A stretch of DNA of 64,000 nucleotides from Streptomyces sp. MMG1121 (GTDB lineage Bacteria > Actinomycetota > Actinomycetes > Streptomycetales > Streptomycetaceae). Positions within the stretch are counted from its first letter, which is position 1; every line of letters begins with the position of its first letter. Both the position numbers and the translations under genes were made by a program. The notes under the pieces are model-generated. The model had not been told where the DNA came from. It made no database searches and worked only from the letters and a program-made list of their open reading frames with translations. This document shows positions 60,915 through 64,000 of this stretch, piece by piece. The DNA is taken from assembly GCF_001280015.1 (NCBI RefSeq), contig NZ_LGDV01000130.1, forward strand, positions 67,813 through 131,812, given 5' to 3'.

Positions 60915-62519
60915 TCAGCCGCTCACACCGCGGCCGAGCTCCCACAGCTGAAGCGTCGAGGAGGAGTTGAGGGCGTAAGCGACGCCGGTGATGTCGTCCC
61001 GTGCCGCGACGTACTGCTTGCCCTGCCACAGCGGCAGGATCGGAACGTCGTCGGCGACCGTGTCCTGGATCTCGGTCAGGCTCTTGGACGCGGCGAGCCG
61101 GTCGGCCTCGCGGCGGGACTCCGGGATCAGCGTGCGCTGGATGGTGGGGTTGGAGTACGGCGAGCCGAGGAAGTTGCCCTTGTCGAGGAAGGGCGCGAGG
61201 AAGTTGTCGGCGTCCGGGAAGTCGGGGAACCAGCCCATGCCGTAGACGTCGTACTGGCCCTTCTGCTCGGCGGGCCGGAACTGGTCCCAGGGGTGGCCCT
61301 GGATGGAGGCGTCGAACAGGCCGCTGTCGTTGAGCTGCTTCTGCAGGTCCTCGAACTCCTGCTTCGTGGCCGTACCGTAGTGGTCGGTGGTGTAGTGCAG
61401 GGTCAGCTTCACCGGGGTGGTGATGCCGGCCTTGGCGAGCAGGTCCTTGGCCTTGGCGACGCTGGGGTTGCCGTACTTGTTGAAGAACGAGTTGGAGTGG
61501 CCCGTGATGGTGGCCGGGACCAGCGAGTACAGCGGCTCGGCCTCGGTGCCGTAGACCTTGGAGACCAGTTCGCCGCGGTCGATGAGCTGGGCCATGGCCT
61601 GGCGGACGGCCTTGGACTTCACGCTGGTCGCGTTGGTGTTGAAGGCGAGGTAGCGGATCTCCAGACCCGGCATGTCGACCAGGTCGACCTTGTCGTCGCT
61701 GCCGGCGTCCAGCTTCTGGATCTGCGCGGGGTCCATCGTGCGGGTCATGACGTCGATGTCGCCCTTGTCGATCGCCGCGCCCATGGCGCCGGCGGAGTCG
61801 TAGGACCGCATCACGACCTTGCTGTTGTTCACCGTCACGCTGCCCTTGTACGAGGCGTTCTTGGTGAAGGTGGCGCTGACGACCGCGTTGTCCTTGACGT
61901 CGGCCTGGAAGGTGTAGGGCCCGGAGCCGTCCACCGAGAAGCCGTCGCGCAGCTTGTTCGCCTGGTAGTCCTTCGGGTTGACGATGCCCGCGACCGGGGT
62001 GGACAGCTTGTACGGGAAGGTGGCGTCGGCCGTCTTGAGGTGGAAGATGACCTCGCGGTCGCCCTGCGTCTCGATCGTGTCGATCGTGTTCAGCAGCGAG
62101 GAGACACCGCTGTCGGACTTGATGCGCAGGACGCGCCCGATGGAGTACTTGACGTCCTGGGCGGTCACCGGGTCGCCACTCGCGAACTTCAGGCCGTCAC
62201 GCAGCTTGCAGGCGTAGCGCTCGCTGCCGCTGTCGGTGAAGCCGCAGCTCTCGGCGGCATCCGGGACGGGCTCGCCCTCGCCCTTGGGCTGGGCCATCAG
62301 CGTCTGCTGGGTCTGCCGCAGGATGTTCCAGGTGCCGACGTCGTAGGCGTAGGCCGGGTCGAGCGGCGCCGGGGCCTCCTTGGTGGCGGTGAACCGGTCC
62401 GTGGTACCGACGACGATGGCGTCGCCGCTCTTGCTCCCGCTGCCGGATCCGCCGCACGCGGCGAGAACCGGGGTGAGCAGGCCGGCCACCGCCGGCAGCA
62501 CCAAAGTCTTGCGGTTCAT
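60915..62519 (-). CDS. ABC transporter substrate-binding lipoprotein, family 5 (copy 2)
   Basis: A 534-residue paralogue of the preceding gene with the lipobox LAAC and the same SBP_bac_5 pattern (ILRQTQQTLMAQPKGEGEP, GLKFASGDPVTAQDVKYSIGR, NTNATSVKSKAVRQAMAQLIDRG). The ATG at 62517-62519 (MNRKTLVLPAVAGLLTP) is the natural start. The pair is a tandem duplication with diverged sequence. The likely promoter is GTGAAC-18 nt-TAATCT near 62614-62643 on the minus strand. No other transporter subunits are in the window. Confidence 0.88.
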   Translation of the reverse strand: MNRKTLVLPAVAGLLTPVLAACGGSGSGSKSGDAIVVGTTDRFTATKEAPAPLDPAYAYDVGTWNILRQTQQTLMAQPKGEGEPVPDAAESCGFTDSGSERYACKLRDGLKFASGDPVTAQDVKYSIGRVLRIKSDSGVSSLLNTIDTIETQGDREVIFHLKTADATFPYKLSTPVAGIVNPKDYQANKLRDGFSVDGSGPYTFQADVKDNAVVSATFTKNASYKGSVTVNNSKVVMRSYDSAGAMGAAIDKGDIDVMTRTMDPAQIQKLDAGSDDKVDLVDMPGLEIRYLAFNTNATSVKSKAVRQAMAQLIDRGELVSKVYGTEAEPLYSLVPATITGHSNSFFNKYGNPSVAKAKDLLAKAGITTPVKLTLHYTTDHYGTATKQEFEDLQKQLNDSGLFDASIQGHPWDQFRPAEQKGQYDVYGMGWFPDFPDADNFLAPFLDKGNFLGSPYSNPTIQRTLIPESRREADRLAASKSLTEIQDTVADDVPILPLWQGKQYVAARDDITGVAYALNSSSTLQLWELGRGVSG

Positions 62520-62851
62520 GCGGGAGTTTCTCCAGAGCTGTTCGGTCCGTGTATCCGGCACGCAGGGGTGGTGCGGCAGAAACGCGGGGGGATGCGGCGA
62601 TGTTCTCGCGATGAGATTAGTCCGCGCTCGCAGGAGGGTTCACAGCTGCGCGAGTTGACCCGCCATCACGCAGTGAAACCGGCTGTGGACACACCGAAAA
62701 CCCGACAGTGGCAGGATTAGTGCAGCATCCCACCAACCAGGACACAAGGAACGGCCACTCCCCCTCGAACAGGACCGGCCAGCACACTCGGACAGGACTG
62801 TCGAGGGCCGCCGAAGTGGGGAACGTCACACTCCCAACTGTGTGGGCAGTC
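62520..62851. other. Intergenic region upstream of copy 2
   Basis: About 330 bp without a credible gene. A minus-strand promoter (-10 TAATCT at 62614-62619) is the only site I can support; the remainder is of average composition. Confidence 0.4.
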
Positions 62852-62889
62852 AGTGGAATTCGGCCGGACGGCCGGATGCGAATTCCACT
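62852..62889 (-). terminator. Nested inverted repeat downstream of the HAD gene
   Basis: AGTGGAATTCG (62852-62862) pairs with CGAATTCCACT (62879-62889); inside is a second repeat around CGGCCG. It lies 88 nt past the HAD stop and is the most likely terminator for it; an operator is the alternative. Confidence 0.55.
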
Positions 62890-62976
62890 TGGGTGTACTT
62901 CCCCGGAAATTTGTCCAGCGCGTCCATTGGGCTTTGGACACGGGCGAACGACGCGCTTTGCACGCTGGGTGAACGG

Positions 62977-63678
62977 CTAGCGCATTTCCGTCATCAGGCC
63001 GCGCAGAAATGCCAGGTCCACCTCTTCCAGGGAGGTGACCACGGTGCGTCCCTCGGCCGGTGCGATGGGGGCGACGGAGGGTACGGCGACCACCCGGCAG
63101 CCCGCGGCCTCGGCGGCCGCGACCCCGGTCGTGGTGTCCTCGACGACGGCACAGCGGGCCGGGTCGGCGCCGAGCCCCGCCGCGGCGAGCAGATAGGGGT
63201 CCGGGTAGGGCTTGGTGCGCGAGACCTCGTCGCCCGCGATGGACAGGGCGAAGTGGTGCGTGCCGAGCACGCTCAGCACACGGTCGATGATGCGCCGGTG
63301 GGAGGCCGAGACCAGGGCTGTCGGGACGGCCTGCTCGTACAGCTCGGCGAGCAGCCTGGCGGCGCCCGGCATCAGCGGCAGGGCGTGGCCGATGCGGTCC
63401 TCGAACCCTTCGTTGAGCAGCGTCGTGAGTTCGGCGAGGGTGATGTCGGCGCCGGTGGCCTCGATGAGGAAGCCGGCGCTGCGGGTCATGGGCCCGCCGA
63501 CCACGACATGGCGCCAGGACTCGTCCAGGGGGTGGCCGAGGGCGGCGAAGACCTCGGCCTCGACGTCCCACCAGAAGCCCTCGGTGTCCACCAGGGTGCC
63601 GTCCATGTCCAGGAGCACCGCCTGCAGAGCTGAGCCTTCGGCCGTACGAGTTCCGAGCGCGGGGACCGTGCTGGTCAT
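62977..63678 (-). CDS. HAD-family hydrolase (beta-phosphoglucomutase/phosphatase-like)
   Basis: A 233-residue HAD-superfamily protein. Motif I is LLDMDGTLVDT, a cap domain (about 40-105) follows, then motif II TALVSAS, motif III GDEVSRTKPYPDPY (lysine) and motif IV VVEDTTTG. It probably dephosphorylates a small phosphoester, with activity close to phosphoglycolate or sugar-phosphate phosphatases. ATG (63676-63678) has AAGGAGG seven bases upstream. It follows metH on the same strand, with a 32-bp palindrome between. Confidence 0.9.
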   Translation of the reverse strand: MTSTVPALGTRTAEGSALQAVLLDMDGTLVDTEGFWWDVEAEVFAALGHPLDESWRHVVVGGPMTRSAGFLIEATGADITLAELTTLLNEGFEDRIGHALPLMPGAARLLAELYEQAVPTALVSASHRRIIDRVLSVLGTHHFALSIAGDEVSRTKPYPDPYLLAAAGLGADPARCAVVEDTTTGVAAAEAAGCRVVAVPSVAPIAPAEGRTVVTSLEEVDLAFLRGLMTEMR

Positions 63679-63701
63679 CCACGCACCTCCTTGGGGGACG
63701 A

Positions 63702-63733
63702 GCAGGCCGGTTCCCGCGCGGGAACCGGCCTGC
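63702..63733 (-). terminator. 32-bp perfect palindrome between metH and the HAD gene
   Basis: The perfect palindrome spans 63702-63733 (core GTTCCCGCGCGGGAAC). As a hairpin it lies about 130 nt past the metH stop and roughly 10 nt upstream of the HAD ribosome site, so it could both end metH transcription and affect HAD translation. Confidence 0.65.
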
Positions 63734-63861
63734 AGTGGACCGACAAGTGTACGTCTCAGGCGGCCGAAGCGCCTCGTTTATCACTCGGGCCAGGAGGGAG
63801 CGCCTCGAAGGAACGCGCGTGGGTGACCCGGCCGGGTGACCCGGCCGGGCCCCTGGAGGGC

Positions 63862-64000
63862 TCAGCGGGCGTTGAAGTACTTCGCCTCGGGGTGGTGGAT
63901 CACGATCGCGTCGGTGGACTGTTCGGGGTGCAGCTGGAACTCCTCGGACAGGTGGACGCCGATCCGCTCGGGCCGCAGCAGCTCGGCGATCTTCGCGCGG
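63862..64000 (-). CDS. metH: Methionine synthase, 3' end (partial)
   Basis: Only the last 46 codons are inside the window; the gene continues beyond base 64000. The visible end (ELLRPERIGVHLSEEFQL, then HPEQSTDAIVIHHPEAKYF) is the C-terminal part of the activation domain of cobalamin-dependent methionine synthase. Just downstream is a 13-bp direct repeat (GGGTGACCCGGCC twice, 63821-63846). Neighbour order agrees with streptomycete chromosomes. Confidence 0.8.
   Translation of the reverse strand, partial: RAKIAELLRPERIGVHLSEEFQLHPEQSTDAIVIHHPEAKYFNAR

Noticed and set aside
63821..63846. A 13-bp direct repeat (GGGTGACCCGGCC twice) downstream of metH
   Set aside because: Only two copies, self-complementary and GC-rich; most simply part of a terminator or slippage, with no second signal to support more.

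Overview
The window is chromosomal DNA from a high-GC actinomycete, almost certainly a Streptomyces. The grounds are very GC-rich codons with frequent GTG starts, TAnnnT -10 boxes, apparently leaderless genes, a conservon, a Pup-proteasome cluster, and a core gene order resembling the infC to metH region of model streptomycetes. I see no transposase, integrase, CRISPR array, tRNA or rRNA gene.

Layout. 0-2.3 kb: the infC-rpmI-rplT operon (minus strand) with a long structured leader, divergent from a leaderless DUF1844 gene. 2.3-8.5 kb: an SseB-like protein, a beta-lactamase-fold serine hydrolase, a mycosin-like protease coupled to a proline-rich membrane protein, and a PLP racemase/aldolase-fold enzyme. 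8.5-13.7 kb: a gamma-glutamylation catabolic cluster of glutamine-synthetase-like ligase, aldehyde dehydrogenase, SDR, FadR-type regulator and class I amidotransferase-type hydrolase, which resembles the GlnA4 ethanolamine system. 13.7-18.3 kb: a phosphotransferase, a LysR regulator divergent from a TDT transporter, and a lone B12-type binding protein under an XRE-cupin regulator. 18.7-21.6 kb: a glycine betaine ABC system with a fused permease-binding protein. 21.8-29 kb: a 5'-3' exonuclease, a siderophore-interacting protein behind an iron box, a 5'-nucleotidase, a drug-export type ABC pair with a PadR regulator, a GNAT and an RluA-type pseudouridine synthase. 29-33.7 kb: a conservon (cvnA-B-C-D plus P450) whose P450 lacks the ExxR arginine.

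34-42.8 kb: a Ski2-like helicase, tatC, tatA, two small proteins, pafC, pafB and two FKBP isomerases. 42.9-53.2 kb: the Pup-proteasome system (pafA, prcA, prcB, pup, dop, arc), interrupted by an MFS exporter, a divergent LacI regulator and a 0.5-kb array of degenerate 20-21 bp repeats. 53.8-64 kb: a 3Fe-4S-type ferredoxin, a secreted protein, TrmI, a site-2 protease with CBS domains, a RecB-like Fe-S nuclease coupled to an orphan NarL-type regulator, two tandem family-5 peptide-binding lipoproteins without permeases, a HAD phosphatase and the 3' end of metH.

How the genes work together. Arc unfolds Pup-tagged proteins for the PrcAB core, PafA attaches Pup, Dop deamidates Pup and removes it, and PafBC is the linked DNA-damage regulator. 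The GlnA4-like operon probably glutamylates an amine, oxidises it and hydrolyses the amide. Most transcription units end in long perfect GC-rich stems without U-tracts; arc is the clear exception with a T5 tract.
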